Counted from the first letter of the stretch, positions 8,570 through 19,441 are shown. The stretch is 64,000 nt of DNA from Brachybacterium alimentarium (GCF_002332425.1 NZ_NRGS01000017.1:1-64000); one strand, 5' to 3'. The notes: generated from the letters alone by a model not told the origin. Translations and numbers: made by a program.

Positions 8570-9715
8570 TCAGTGCACCCCGGCCGGGAAGTCCGCCGGC
8601 TCGCCGGGCTGCCCGCCCTCGGAGAGGTCGATGCCGTAGTCCGCGGCGAAGCGCAGCTCGGTGCCCGCATAGACCTCCTCGACGCTCTGATCGAGGTGGA
8701 AGACGCGAGCTCCGCGCAGGCGGTGGTCCTCGGCGCCGCCCAGTCCGTAGGCCCCGAACCCGGTGCCGGGACCGTAGCCGAGCTGGATGCCGTAGTAGTC
8801 GCCCACGTAGGTGTTGATGTGGTCATGCCCCACGAACAGGCCCTTCACGTCGCCGCGCTGCAGCAGAGCGGCGAACATGCCGGAGTTGAAGGGCCCCGTA
8901 CACTCGTCCTCGTTGCGCTCCCCCACCAGGGAATGCTTCGCGACGGCGCGGTCATGATCGTCCGGCGTACGCGAATCGACGCTCGCGAACCACATGAAGC
9001 GGTGCTCCCACAGGGCGATGTGCTGGAACACGAGCCCCGGCACGCGCGCGGCATTCCTGCGCTCAAGCTCCTCGGACGCACGCACGTACCACTGCACCTG
9101 ATCCGGGCGCAGCCAGTCCCAGGACGGGTAGCCCTCGAAGTCCTGGCCGGCGATGGTCTCGGGCGCGTAGCGGCCGGAATCCAGCAGCCAGAGGGCGAAG
9201 GCGTCGCGGGTGCCGTCCGCTGAGCGCACCGGCAGCACCTGGTTGCCGGTTCCGGTCACGTCCCGTGCGCCGACGGTGTTCACGTTGTGCGGATACTGCT
9301 GCACGAAGGTCAGGTAAGCGGCCTCGTCCAGGCCGGTGGCCGCGCTCGAATCCTCGTCGTGGTTCCCGAAGGTGAGCGCCCACGCGATCCCGCGGTCCTC
9401 CATCGGTCGCACGACGTTGTTGATCGCCTGCTTCGCCTCGAGCGCGGTGGTGGGCGACCCGTCGATGACGTCGCCGTTGATGACCACCACGTCGGGCCGC
9501 ACGTCGTCCAGCACGGCCTCCTGCAGGGCGATGGTCCGCTGGTCGGTGCGATGGCCGTCCTGGGTGTCGTTGAACTGGACGACGGTGAAGGTGCCGTCGT
9601 CATGGAAGGAGAGCTGATTGCGCACGATGCCTTCGCTCGGTCGAGGGGGCCGCTCCGGTGGGGCCGCCGGGGCGGGATCGGCCCCGGCGGTGCCCATCAT
9701 GCCTGCTGCGGTCAT
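8570..9715 (-). CDS. calcineurin-like metallophosphoesterase, probably exported
   Basis: A two-metal phosphoesterase of 381 residues. All family motifs are visible in order: QFNDTQDGH, INGDVIDG, FGNHDED, a central H in VFQHIALWEH, and VGHDHINTYVG. The closest architecture is the purple-acid-phosphatase-like group that hydrolyses phosphomonoesters outside the cell; the substrate is unknown. The N-terminus MTAAGMMGTAGADPAPA looks like the tail of a signal peptide without its basic n-region. An ATG at 9749, overlapping the upstream gene's stop as ATGA and encoding MRQR, lies one frame away. The start could be frameshifted or truncated. It follows the DUF418 gene by 30 bp and is probably co-transcribed. 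Confidence 0.85.
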   Translation of the reverse strand: MTAAGMMGTAGADPAPAAPPERPPRPSEGIVRNQLSFHDDGTFTVVQFNDTQDGHRTDQRTIALQEAVLDDVRPDVVVINGDVIDGSPTTALEAKQAINNVVRPMEDRGIAWALTFGNHDEDSSAATGLDEAAYLTFVQQYPHNVNTVGARDVTGTGNQVLPVRSADGTRDAFALWLLDSGRYAPETIAGQDFEGYPSWDWLRPDQVQWYVRASEELERRNAARVPGLVFQHIALWEHRFMWFASVDSRTPDDHDRAVAKHSLVGERNEDECTGPFNSGMFAALLQRGDVKGLFVGHDHINTYVGDYYGIQLGYGPGTGFGAYGLGGAEDHRLRGARVFHLDQSVEEVYAGTELRFAADYGIDLSEGGQPGEPADFPAGVH

Positions 9716-9745
9716 CCCTGTCGCGGTGAAGTCCGCGACGCTGCC

Positions 9746-10969
9746 TCATGCGGGCACCACCCGTCGGCCGATGCGGGCCAGCAGCGCTTCCAGCGGTCCG
9801 CGGCTCCCTCGCCGGGCGAGCACCGCCCCGACTGCGACGACGAGCAGCAGGTGCACGCCGAGCACTCCCATGCCCGCGACGTACCAGGGCATCGTGGTCA
9901 GCTCCCCTCCGGAGAGGACGACTGCGGCGATCAGGCCGACGGAGGTGAGCAGCACGTGGAGCACGTACAGGCTCAGCGGCGCGGCCCCGGCGCTGCGCAG
10001 GATGCGCGCGGAGCGCCTCACGAAATGCCGTCCCGGAGGCAGCAGCCAGATCGCCGAGGCGATCAGGGCGACGGCGACACCGCCGGTGGCGAGCATGTCT
10101 CCCAGCGTCCCGGTGTGGGGCGCCGCCATGTACCAGGCACCCTGGGTGGACGCACCGAGCATCCGGGCGACCAGCGGAAGAGCGTGGCCGAGCAGCGCTG
10201 CCAGGACCCCGATCGCGGCGATCCGCCGGGCGGAGCACCGCACCTGCCCGGTCTGCTGGGCGTGCAGGAGACGGCGCATCAGCATCATCCCGAGCACGAG
10301 GTACGGCACCCAGGTGATCAGCGGGTACTGGCCGGTCAGAATGATGCCACGCAGCACCCCGATCGGGTCGTCGAGGCTGAGCAGGGTCACGGTGCCGAAC
10401 TCGACAGGTCCCGGCACGCTCTGCGCCAGGGGATGACCTGCTGCCGCGAGCAGCACCAGGGGCGCCACGAGCGCTCGGCTGGGCACCAGGAGCAGGGGTG
10501 CCGTGAGCATCATCGCCAGCCCGAACGGCACCAGCACCACCATCACGGACGAGGGCAGCAGCTCCAGCAGCAGGCCGATCGCCACCACGCAGGCACCGCG
10601 CACCAGGACCGAGAGGACGGCCCCACGACGGTCACCGATCTCCAGCCGACGCCGGGTCGCGAGCACGAGGCTGCAGCCTCCGATCACGGCGAACAGGGTC
10701 GAGGAGGTGCCCTCGGTGAGCACGTGCGCGACCTGGGCGAGCAGTGCCTGGATCCCGTCGGCGTCGGGCACGAGCGCCAACGGCGCCAGCAGGTGCGCGG
10801 TCATCATGCCGACGATCGCGAGCAGACGCACCAGATCGAGGGCTTCGATCCGGGTCGCCGCGCGCTCGTGGGCAGGCTGGTGGTCGGGTGCGCGGGCGGA
10901 GTCGCGGACCGGCGCGAGCGCGGTCGCGGAGCCGCCGCGAGGAGCAGGAACGGGCGAGTTCGATGTCAT
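9746..10969 (-). CDS. DUF418/heparan-acetyltransferase-like integral membrane protein
   Basis: A 407-residue multi-pass membrane protein. The RIEALDLVRLLAIVGMMTAHLL opening, the PYLVLGMMLMRRLL segment and the C-terminal RGPLEALLARIGR resemble DUF418 and the related DUF1624/YeiB families, whose C-termini carry a GPLEWLWR-like motif. Some 8-10 hydrophobic helices are visible. Function is unknown; transfer or transport of acyl or sugar groups at the membrane has been proposed for relatives. The stop lies 30 bp before the metallophosphoesterase start. No good Shine-Dalgarno is visible before the ATG. Confidence 0.75.
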   Translation of the reverse strand: MTSNSPVPAPRGGSATALAPVRDSARAPDHQPAHERAATRIEALDLVRLLAIVGMMTAHLLAPLALVPDADGIQALLAQVAHVLTEGTSSTLFAVIGGCSLVLATRRRLEIGDRRGAVLSVLVRGACVVAIGLLLELLPSSVMVVLVPFGLAMMLTAPLLLVPSRALVAPLVLLAAAGHPLAQSVPGPVEFGTVTLLSLDDPIGVLRGIILTGQYPLITWVPYLVLGMMLMRRLLHAQQTGQVRCSARRIAAIGVLAALLGHALPLVARMLGASTQGAWYMAAPHTGTLGDMLATGGVAVALIASAIWLLPPGRHFVRRSARILRSAGAAPLSLYVLHVLLTSVGLIAAVVLSGGELTTMPWYVAGMGVLGVHLLLVVAVGAVLARRGSRGPLEALLARIGRRVVPA

Positions 10970-11026
10970 GCCCCCAGCGTTCCGCTGCGGGCGATCCAGC
11001 GCGTCGGCGCACGGGTCGATCCTCTG

Positions 11027-11042
11027 TCCCCCTGCAGGGGGA
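11027..11042. promoter_or_regulatory. 16-bp perfect palindrome upstream of the DUF418 gene
   Basis: TCCCCCTGCAGGGGGA is a perfect palindrome 58 bases upstream of the DUF418 ATG and 90 bases beyond the stop of the oligopeptide ATPase gene. Its position fits an operator; a transcription-termination role for the ABC operon is the alternative. Confidence 0.45.
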
Positions 11043-11131
11043 GAGCGCGGCCCCCTACCAGGTCATACCGCAGTGGGAGCGGAGCGGAATCGATGTTGCC
11101 GTCGGCGTCGCGGCCGCCGCCCCGCCCCCGG

Positions 11132-12846
<1,715 letters not shown>

Positions 12847-12850
<4 letters not shown>

Positions 12851-13872
12851 GCCGCCACCTTCTTCTGCGCGCGCGAGCGCTTCTTGCGGGTGCGCAGGCG
12901 CGGATCGTTGAGATCGTTGATGGATTCGCCGACGAGGGTCACGCCGAGCACGGCGGCGACGATCGCGAGGCCCGGGAACATCCCGGTCCACCAGATCCCG
13001 CTGGTCGCGTCGCTCATGGCGCGGTTGAGGTCGTAGCCCCACTCGGAGGCGCTGGTCGGTTCGATGCCGAAGCCCAGGAACCCGAGGGCGGCCAGCGTGA
13101 GGATCGCCTCGGAGGAGTTCAGCGTGAAGATCAGCGGCAGAGTGCGGGTGGAGTTGCGCAGCAGGTGCGTGCCCATGACGCGCCGATGCCCGGTGCCGAT
13201 CACCTTCGCGGCCTCCACGAACGGCTCGGCCTTCAGCCGCACCACCTCCGCGCGGATCACCCGGAAGTACTGCGGGACGAACACGACGGTGATGGAGATG
13301 GCGGCGGCGAGGATGCCGCCCCAGGCGCCGGACTGGCCGCCGGAGATCACGATCGACATGACGATCGCGAGCAGCAGCGAGGGGAAGGCGTAGATCGCGT
13401 CGGCCAGCATCACCAGCACGCGGTCCAGCCAGCCGCCCACGTAGCCGGACAGCAGGCCCAGCGCGACCCCGAGGAACAGGGAGGCCACGACGGCGCACAC
13501 CATCACGGCGACCGCTGTGCGGGTCCCCCAGATCACGCGCGAGAGCACGTCGAAGCCGGTCACCGTGGTGCCCAGCAGGTGCTCGGCCGACGGCGGCTGC
13601 TGCCCGCCGAACTTCACGCCGTCGACCCCGGTGTCCGCGAAGCCGTAGGGCGCGAGCAACGGGGCGAACAGGGCTGTGAGCAGCAGGCCGATCACGAGGA
13701 CGAGCCCCGTGACGAGCATGCCGCGCTGCAGGCCGACGCTGCGGCGCAGGTGGCTGACCACGGGCAGCCGCAGGTACCACGGAGAGCGCGCGGTGGCCGC
13801 GACGGTCGCCGATTCGACGGAGAGGTCGTCGGCGCCGCCCTCGCCGGGAGGAACAGGGTTCGAGAGCGTCAT
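12847..13872 (-). CDS. peptide ABC transporter permease, DppC type
   Basis: The second inner-membrane permease of the peptide importer, 341 residues. An N-terminal cytoplasmic segment is followed by a first helix (GMLVTGLVLVIGLLLTALFAPLLAPY), a long external loop (HLLGTTVTGFDVLSRVIWGTR, typical of DppC) and the binding-protein-dependent transport domain with an EAA loop near EAAKVIGTGHRRVMGTHLL. The start is one base after the DppB stop and the stop overlaps the ATPase start, so expression is coupled. Confidence 0.92.
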
Positions 13873-13873
13873 G

Positions 13874-14968
13874 TCAGTACCTCACTCGGGGGTCGATGAG
13901 GGCGGCGACCACGTCGACCACGAAGTTCGACAGGGCGACGATGACCGCGAGCATCATGACGATGCCCTGCACGGCCACGTAGTCGCGGGCCTTCATGTAC
14001 TCCGCGAGCATGTAGCCCAGTCCGTTCCACTCGAAGGTGGTCTCGGTGAGCACGGCTCCGCCCAGCATCATGGCGATCTGCATGCCCATCACGGTGACGA
14101 TCGGGATCAGTGCCGGTCGCAGGGCGTGGCGGGTGGTCAGGCGGGCTTCGGAGACGCCCCGGGAGCGCGCGGAGTCGATGTACTGCATCTCCAGCGTGCC
14201 GATCATGTTGGTGCGCACCAGGCGCAGGAAGATGCCCCCGGTGAGCACGCCGAGCGCGATCGCCGGCAGCACGGCATGGCCGGCCACGTCCATCAGCACG
14301 TCCATCCGGCCCAGGCGCAGCGCATCGAGCAGGTAGAACGGCGAGGGGTTGAGGATCGTGCCCATCGTGAGCTCGCCGCGGGTCGAGATCCTCCCTGCCA
14401 CCGGCAGCCATCCCAGGCCCACGGAGAACACGAGCTTCAGCAGCAGGCCCACGAAGAACACGGGTGTCGCATAACCGAGGATCGCGACCACGCGCAGCAC
14501 GGCGTCCGGCCACCGGTCACGGGTGCGCGCGGCGATCATGCCCAGAGGCACACCGGCGACCAGTGCGACCACCACGGCGTAGACGACCAGCTCGAAGGTG
14601 GCGCCGCCATAGGTCGTGAGGATCTCCGAGACCGGGGTGCGGTCGGTGTAGGACATGCCGAAGTCGCCGTGCAGCACGCCGCCGAGGTAGTCGAAATACT
14701 GCACGATCAGCGGCCGGTCGTAGCCGGCCTCGGCGCGTCGCTGCGCGAGCTGATCAGGGGTGAGGCGGCCGCCGAGGGCCGCCGTGATCGGGTCGCCGGT
14801 GATCCTCATCAGGAAGAACACGACCGTCATCAGGATGAACACGGTCGGGATGATGAGGAGGAAGCGGACCAGGATGTAGCGGCCGAGACCCCCGCCGGCC
14901 CGTCGGCGTGGACGCGCCGCGGGGCTGGCGGGGGTGTTCTCGACCTCGGTGTCGAGACCCGTGGTCAC
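13874..14968 (-). CDS. peptide ABC transporter permease, DppB type
   Basis: The first permease of the importer, 364 residues, with the DppB hallmarks: an N-terminal helix (YILVRFLLIIPTVFILMTVVFFLMRITGDP), the loop GVLHGDFGMSYTDRTPV, and an EAA loop around SARSRGVSEARLTTRHALRP. About six transmembrane helices are present. The GTG start overlaps the stop of the binding-protein gene (GTGA). It has an N-terminal Ala/Pro-rich extension of ~25 residues, which is longer than in typical family members. Confidence 0.92.
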   Translation of the reverse strand: MTTGLDTEVENTPASPAARPRRRAGGGLGRYILVRFLLIIPTVFILMTVVFFLMRITGDPITAALGGRLTPDQLAQRRAEAGYDRPLIVQYFDYLGGVLHGDFGMSYTDRTPVSEILTTYGGATFELVVYAVVVALVAGVPLGMIAARTRDRWPDAVLRVVAILGYATPVFFVGLLLKLVFSVGLGWLPVAGRISTRGELTMGTILNPSPFYLLDALRLGRMDVLMDVAGHAVLPAIALGVLTGGIFLRLVRTNMIGTLEMQYIDSARSRGVSEARLTTRHALRPALIPIVTVMGMQIAMMLGGAVLTETTFEWNGLGYMLAEYMKARDYVAVQGIVMMLAVIVALSNFVVDVVAALIDPRVRY

Positions 14969-16608
14969 TTGCTGAGCGGCGAGAGACGGAACTTGAACGA
15001 GGAGTCCAGGGTGACTCCCTGCACGTCGGCCGTGGAGACGGCGATCTGCGCGCCCTGCAGCAGCGGCAGGGTCGAGATCTCGTCGGACACGATGTCCTGG
15101 ATCTTCACGAACAGCGCTTCGCGCTCATCGGGGTCCTCGGTGCCGCGCTGCTGGGCGACCAGTTCGTTGACCTCATCGCTGCTGTAGTGGTTCACCAGGA
15201 AGTTGTCCGTGACGAAGAACGGCGTGAGGTAGTTGTCCGCGTCCGAGTAGTCGGGGAACCAGCCCAGCTGGTAAGCGGGATACACGTCGGTGGTGCGGTC
15301 GGTGGAGTACTGGACCCACTCGGTGGACTGGAGATCCACGATGAACAGCTCGTCGGCCTCGAGCTGGGACTTCACCGCCGCGTACTCGTCGCCTGAGGAG
15401 TTCCCGTAGTGATCGGGGTTGTACTGCAGGCTCAGCTTCACCGGGATCTCGACGCCCGCGTCCTCGAGCCGCTTCTTGGCCTTGGCGGCGTCGGGCCCGC
15501 CCTCGCCGTCGCCGTAGAGGTCCTGGAACTGGGTGCCGTTGCCGGGAAGGCCCTCGGGGATGTACGAGAACAGCGGGGTGTAGGTGTCCTTGTAGACCGA
15601 GGTCGCGATGGCCTGACGGTCGATGAGGTCGGCGGCGGCCTGGCGCACGGCCTTGGACTTCGCCGGGTCGGCGTCCTCCGTCTTCGCGCCATAGGGCATC
15701 GTGTCGAAGTTGAACACGATGTAGCGGATCTCGCCGCCGGGTCCGTCATGGACCGCCACGGCGTCGTCCCCGGAGAGGTCCTCGATGTCGGTCGCGGACA
15801 GCGAGCGCCAGACGCAGTCGATGTTGCCCTGCTGGATGTCCAGCTTCATGTTGTTCTGGTCGGCGTAGTAGGACATCGACACCTTGGAGGTGGCGGGCGT
15901 GCCGAACAGCCCCTTGTAACCCTCGAAGGCCTCATACGAGACCAGCTCGTTGAGCTTCCAGCTGGTGATCTGGTACGGACCGCAGAACGCCTTCCCGGAG
16001 ACGATCTCGCCATCGGGGAGCACCTCGTCGGCCGGGAAGACCTCGGCGTCGACGATGGGCCCGGCCGGGCTGCACAGGACGTACGGGAAGGTCTGGTCGT
16101 TGGGCTCCTTGAGGTGGAACTCGACGGTCAGGTCGTCGACGGCCTCCACCTTCTCGAGATTCCCCAGCAGGCTCGAGGGGCCGTTGGGGTCGGCGATCGC
16201 GAGCTGGCGATCGAAGGTGTGCTTGACGTCCTCGCTGGTGAGCTCGTTGCCGTTGGCGAAGGTCAGCCCCTCTTGGAGCGTCACGGTGTAGACGTTCTCG
16301 CTCGTGAACTCGGCGGACTCGGCGAGGTCGGGCTCGGGCTTGCCGTCCTCGGAGCCGATCTTCGTGTTCATGAGGTAGCCGTAGACCTGGGTCCATACGG
16401 TCGAGGAGCCGTTGTCGTAGGCGGCTGCCGGGTCCAGGGCGGTGGCCTTGTCGGTGGTGCCGACGGTCAGGGCCCCGTCGGCACCGCCTCCGCCGCCGCC
16501 CGAGCCGCCGTCGTCCGTGGTCTGGGCGCAGGCCGACAGCAGGACGGGGACCCCGGCGAGCGACAGGAGCATCGTGCGTCGCTTGGGGGTGAACGCGGCA
16601 TCGAACAT
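14965..16608 (-). CDS. peptide ABC transporter substrate-binding lipoprotein
   Basis: The extracellular solute receptor (SBP_bac_5 family) of 547 residues. The N-terminus has basic residues (PKRR), a hydrophobic stretch and a lipobox LLSAC with Cys27 as the likely lipidated residue, then a Gly/Ser-rich linker (DDGGSGGGGGG). The body shows family signatures such as VTLQEGLTFANGNELTSEDVKHTFDRQL and the C-terminal domain with LGWFPDYSDADNYLTPFF. The ATG at 16608 follows GGAGG by 6 bases. It is the first gene of the ABC operon, transcribed away from the SMP-30 gene; the 215 bp between them must carry both promoters. Confidence 0.92.
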   Translation of the reverse strand: MFDAAFTPKRRTMLLSLAGVPVLLSACAQTTDDGGSGGGGGGADGALTVGTTDKATALDPAAAYDNGSSTVWTQVYGYLMNTKIGSEDGKPEPDLAESAEFTSENVYTVTLQEGLTFANGNELTSEDVKHTFDRQLAIADPNGPSSLLGNLEKVEAVDDLTVEFHLKEPNDQTFPYVLCSPAGPIVDAEVFPADEVLPDGEIVSGKAFCGPYQITSWKLNELVSYEAFEGYKGLFGTPATSKVSMSYYADQNNMKLDIQQGNIDCVWRSLSATDIEDLSGDDAVAVHDGPGGEIRYIVFNFDTMPYGAKTEDADPAKSKAVRQAAADLIDRQAIATSVYKDTYTPLFSYIPEGLPGNGTQFQDLYGDGEGGPDAAKAKKRLEDAGVEIPVKLSLQYNPDHYGNSSGDEYAAVKSQLEADELFIVDLQSTEWVQYSTDRTTDVYPAYQLGWFPDYSDADNYLTPFFVTDNFLVNHYSSDEVNELVAQQRGTEDPDEREALFVKIQDIVSDEISTLPLLQGAQIAVSTADVQGVTLDSSFKFRLSPLSK

Positions 16609-16823
16609 GGGTTCCTCCAGGGGAATGGGACTGTCCGCGGGGATCACGGCACTGTGAAGCTGGGACGCCGCCGTGTGTGAGGCAGCGCACCGAGGCGTGC
16701 TCAGCAAGGTACCAGCGACACCGAGCCACGTCGCCCTCCACGACGGAAAACGCGATCCCGTCATGGAACCGTGACGTGAGCGGGGGTAGCATCGCTGATC
16801 CGCGAGCGATCGAAGGAGATCCC

Positions 16824-17783
16824 ATGCCCGAGCATCCGTCGGCCCCGCACCACCTGGTGGAGGAGGGCGCACGGCTCGAGCGCGTCGCCACGGGCGCCAC
16901 CTGGGCCGAAGGGCCCGTCTGGCTGCCGCGCCGTCGTGCCGTGCGCTTCAGCGACATCCACACCAACCGGATCCTGGAGTACTCGGAGGAGACCGGAGAG
17001 CTCACCGTGGTCAGCGACGACGCGGAGTACACCAACGGCCGCACGCTCGATCTGGACGGGCACGTCGTGGAGTGCTCGCACGGCCGGCGCGCGGTCCAGC
17101 GCGATACCGCCGTCGGCCCCGGGGACGCGCACCGCCCGATCACTCTCGTCGAGCGCTTCGGCCGCGCGCGCCTGAACTCCCCCAACGATGTCGTGGTGGC
17201 ATCCGACGGGGCGATCTGGTTCACCGACCCCGCCTACGGCATCAAGCGCCCCGTCGAGGGCCACGCCGGGGACGAGGAGTACGGGGATCGCTATGTGTTC
17301 CGCTATGACGAGGAGGCCGACGTCCTCACTCCCGTCGTGATCGACGTGGAGGCGCCCAACGGCCTCGCCTTCTCCCCCGACGAGTCCCTGCTCTACGTCG
17401 CCGACTCCTCACTCTCCCCTGCTGATCCCGACACCACCGATACGGCGCGACCGCGCGACCACTCGATCCACGTGTACGACGTCGTCGAGGGCCGGCACGC
17501 GAAGAACGGGCGGCCCCTGGTCGAGGTCTCCCCCGGGCTCCCCGACGGGATCCGGGTCGACGTGGAAGGACGGATCTGGAGCTCGAGCCTGTCCGGCGTG
17601 CAGGTGTTCACCCCGGACGGCGAGCGCCTGCTGGACCTCGCCGTGCCCGAGAAGACCGCGAACCTGTGCTTCGGCGGGGACGACGGCCGCACCCTCTACA
17701 TCGCGGCGTCCTCGAGCCTGTACCGGATCCGCACCACCACGACGGATGCCAGCACGGCCGCACGGGGCAGGGCGAGCCGCTGA
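16824..17783 (+). CDS. SMP-30/gluconolactonase family protein
   Basis: A cytoplasmic six-bladed beta-propeller hydrolase of 319 residues, likely acting on sugar-acid lactones. Metal-site and family motifs include the Glu in ATWAEGPVW near 29-37, the NSPNDVVVASDGAIWFTDPAYG segment (Asn and Asp ligands), EAPNGLAFSPDESLLYVADS and GLPDGIRVDVEGRIWSS. The ATG at 16824 is preceded by AAGGAGAT. It is divergent from the peptide importer operon. No sugar-catabolic genes are adjacent, so the in vivo lactone is unknown. Confidence 0.88.
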   Translation: MPEHPSAPHHLVEEGARLERVATGATWAEGPVWLPRRRAVRFSDIHTNRILEYSEETGELTVVSDDAEYTNGRTLDLDGHVVECSHGRRAVQRDTAVGPGDAHRPITLVERFGRARLNSPNDVVVASDGAIWFTDPAYGIKRPVEGHAGDEEYGDRYVFRYDEEADVLTPVVIDVEAPNGLAFSPDESLLYVADSSLSPADPDTTDTARPRDHSIHVYDVVEGRHAKNGRPLVEVSPGLPDGIRVDVEGRIWSSSLSGVQVFTPDGERLLDLAVPEKTANLCFGGDDGRTLYIAASSSLYRIRTTTTDASTAARGRASR

Positions 17784-17837
17784 CCGGGAGGCTCGGCCCT
17801 TCCCGGAACTCGTGGGGTGCCTGGCGTCCCTGGGGTA

Positions 17838-18797
17838 TCAGCCCTCGTTCCACCAGCGCAGCACGCGCAGCGCCTCGAGGGTGATCCACTTCGACGGCTC
17901 GCCCTCGGGCACGTCGACGTCGAACCACACCTCTCCGGGCAGGACCTTCTGCTGGAGCCACGTGCCGTCGCTCTGCTGCGCCTCGCGCACCATGGAGACC
18001 GCCTCCTCCATCCGGGGATCACGACGGCCCGCCAGACGGAAGTGCTCCAGTGCCCGCAGTGCCGAGTAGATGTGGCGCGGCGGGTACAGGAAGTGGTCGA
18101 CCCACGGGCCCAGCAGCTCCTGGGTGCTGAGCCTCCAGGCGAGATGCCGCTCCAGCAGGTACTCCTCGCCGGAGGCGCGTGCGGCCCGGGTGGCCTTCGT
18201 GCCCCCGGTGGTCTGCTCATGGATCAGCAGCGCCCGCAGGGAGTTCAACGTGGAGTGCACGCTCGAGCGCACCGATCCGCTCTCCCATTCGCAGTTCCAG
18301 CCGCCGTCCTCCATGCGGTGCTCGACGAACCAGGTCGCGAGCGGCTCGACGTCCGCTCCCAGCCACAGACCGTTGGCGAGGGTCATCGCGTTGATGCAGC
18401 AGTCGACCTCGCCCGCCCAGTAGGGCAGCGAACGGTCGTACTCCCAGTGGGAGTTCTCCGCCAGGAGCTCAGCGGTGCCGCGCTCGATCAGCGGCGCAGG
18501 ATCCATGCCCCATTCGCGCAGCGTGGTCAGCGTCCACGTGGTCGCGGTCCACGGCTGGCCCGGGAGGTTCTGGTTCGCGGGGTCGTCGAAGAAGCCGGCC
18601 GGGAAGAACGCCCCGCCCGCCCACTGGCCATCCGGATCCTGCTTCGCCAGCAGTGCAGCACCGAATCCCTCGACGGGGATGCGTGCTCGGGTGGCCTCCC
18701 ACTGGGATGGCGGGGCATCCAGCAGATCCCGCTCGACCTGCCAGCGCAGCGCGGGGTCGGAATCGAGCAGCCAGGAGATCACATCGGTGGGTGACAT
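17838..18797 (-). CDS. terpenoid-cyclase-like alpha/alpha-toroid protein of unknown function
   Basis: A cytoplasmic protein of 319 residues whose repeats (DPDGQWAG, MEDGGWNCEWESG, QSDGTWLQQK) are the QW-like motifs of the squalene-cyclase/prenyltransferase toroid fold. Catalytic DXDD or cysteine-zinc motifs of true cyclases or prenyltransferases were not found, so enzymatic activity is unproven. I choose MSPTDV (ATG at 18797) over an ATG 21 bases upstream because AGGA precedes it at suitable spacing. It converges on the SMP-30 gene 55 bp away. Homologues are widespread in actinobacteria as hypothetical proteins. Confidence 0.75.
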   Translation of the reverse strand: MSPTDVISWLLDSDPALRWQVERDLLDAPPSQWEATRARIPVEGFGAALLAKQDPDGQWAGGAFFPAGFFDDPANQNLPGQPWTATTWTLTTLREWGMDPAPLIERGTAELLAENSHWEYDRSLPYWAGEVDCCINAMTLANGLWLGADVEPLATWFVEHRMEDGGWNCEWESGSVRSSVHSTLNSLRALLIHEQTTGGTKATRAARASGEEYLLERHLAWRLSTQELLGPWVDHFLYPPRHIYSALRALEHFRLAGRRDPRMEEAVSMVREAQQSDGTWLQQKVLPGEVWFDVDVPEGEPSKWITLEALRVLRWWNEG

Positions 18798-18851
18798 ACA
18801 GCGATCCTGCCTCACCATCGTGCGCGTGGCCAGGATCCGACCGGACGTCCC

Positions 18852-18900
18852 GATCAGGGGAGATCAGCGCGGATCAGGGGGATCAGAGCGGATCAGACGG
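18852..18900. repeat. GATCAG repeats, 9-10 bp period, five copies
   Basis: GATCAG occurs at 18852, 18862, 18872, 18881 and 18891. The last copy contains the stop codon (TGA on the minus strand) of the DoxX gene, so the array runs from that stop into the 3' flank. Confidence 0.8.
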
Positions 18901-19267
18901 GGAACGGTCCGAACCGGGACCACGCGACGAACACGGAGCAGATCGCGAGGAGGATCGAGGGCAGTGCCGCCTTCGGACCGTCGCCGCGACGGATGTGCAC
19001 GAGCGCGGCGAACACCATCGTGATCGCGAGACCGGCCGCGGCGAGCGGGACGAGGATCGGGGCGACCCCGGACAGTGCCGGCAGCACGAGGCCGAGCGCG
19101 CCGAGGATCTCCAGCACCCCGATGCCGCGGATCATCCAGTGCGGGAAGTCCTCGACATATGGCGTGCGCTGGATCTGATCGTCGCGAGCGGTGAGCAGCT
19201 TGGCCGCCCCAGAGCCGACGAAGACGGCAGCGAGGGCGAAGGCGAGGATCCACAGAAGCATGTTCAT
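18893..19267 (-). CDS. DoxX-like integral membrane protein
   Basis: A 124-residue protein with four hydrophobic helices: LLWILAFALAAVFVGSGAAKL, an amphipathic link, IGVLEILGALGLVLPAL, APILVPLAAAGLAITMVFAALVH and a final ALPSILLAICSVFVAW. The first helix motif GSGAAKL and the G-I-G-V-L-E-I-L-G-A segment are typical of DoxX/DoxX-like membrane proteins. Relatives are linked to redox stress or quinol chemistry, but their activity is not established. It is a single gene between the toroid protein and the NYN gene. Confidence 0.8.
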   Translation of the reverse strand: MNMLLWILAFALAAVFVGSGAAKLLTARDDQIQRTPYVEDFPHWMIRGIGVLEILGALGLVLPALSGVAPILVPLAAAGLAITMVFAALVHIRRGDGPKAALPSILLAICSVFVAWSRFGPFPV

Positions 19268-19334
19268 CGGGGCGTCTCCTTCATCGGGGTCTCAAGTATC
19301 CCCCGTCCGCTGCGTGCTGTCAGGTGAAGCGACA

Positions 19335-19398
19335 GGCGGACCAGAGATCAGCCGGACCAGAGATCGGGCAGACCAGAGACCGTGCGGACCAGAGAGCG
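19335..19398. repeat. 16-bp tandem repeat, four units
   Basis: Four adjacent 16-mers with core GGACCAGAGA (19335-19350, 19351-19366, 19367-19382, 19383-19398; the third reads AGACCAGAGA). The array is 43 bases beyond the NYN gene stop and 67 bases before the DoxX start, all on the minus-strand transcript. Confidence 0.88.
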
Positions 19399-19441
19399 GG
19401 CTCATCGGCCGTGTGGGGCGACGCAGTCCCGTCCGCTGCAG

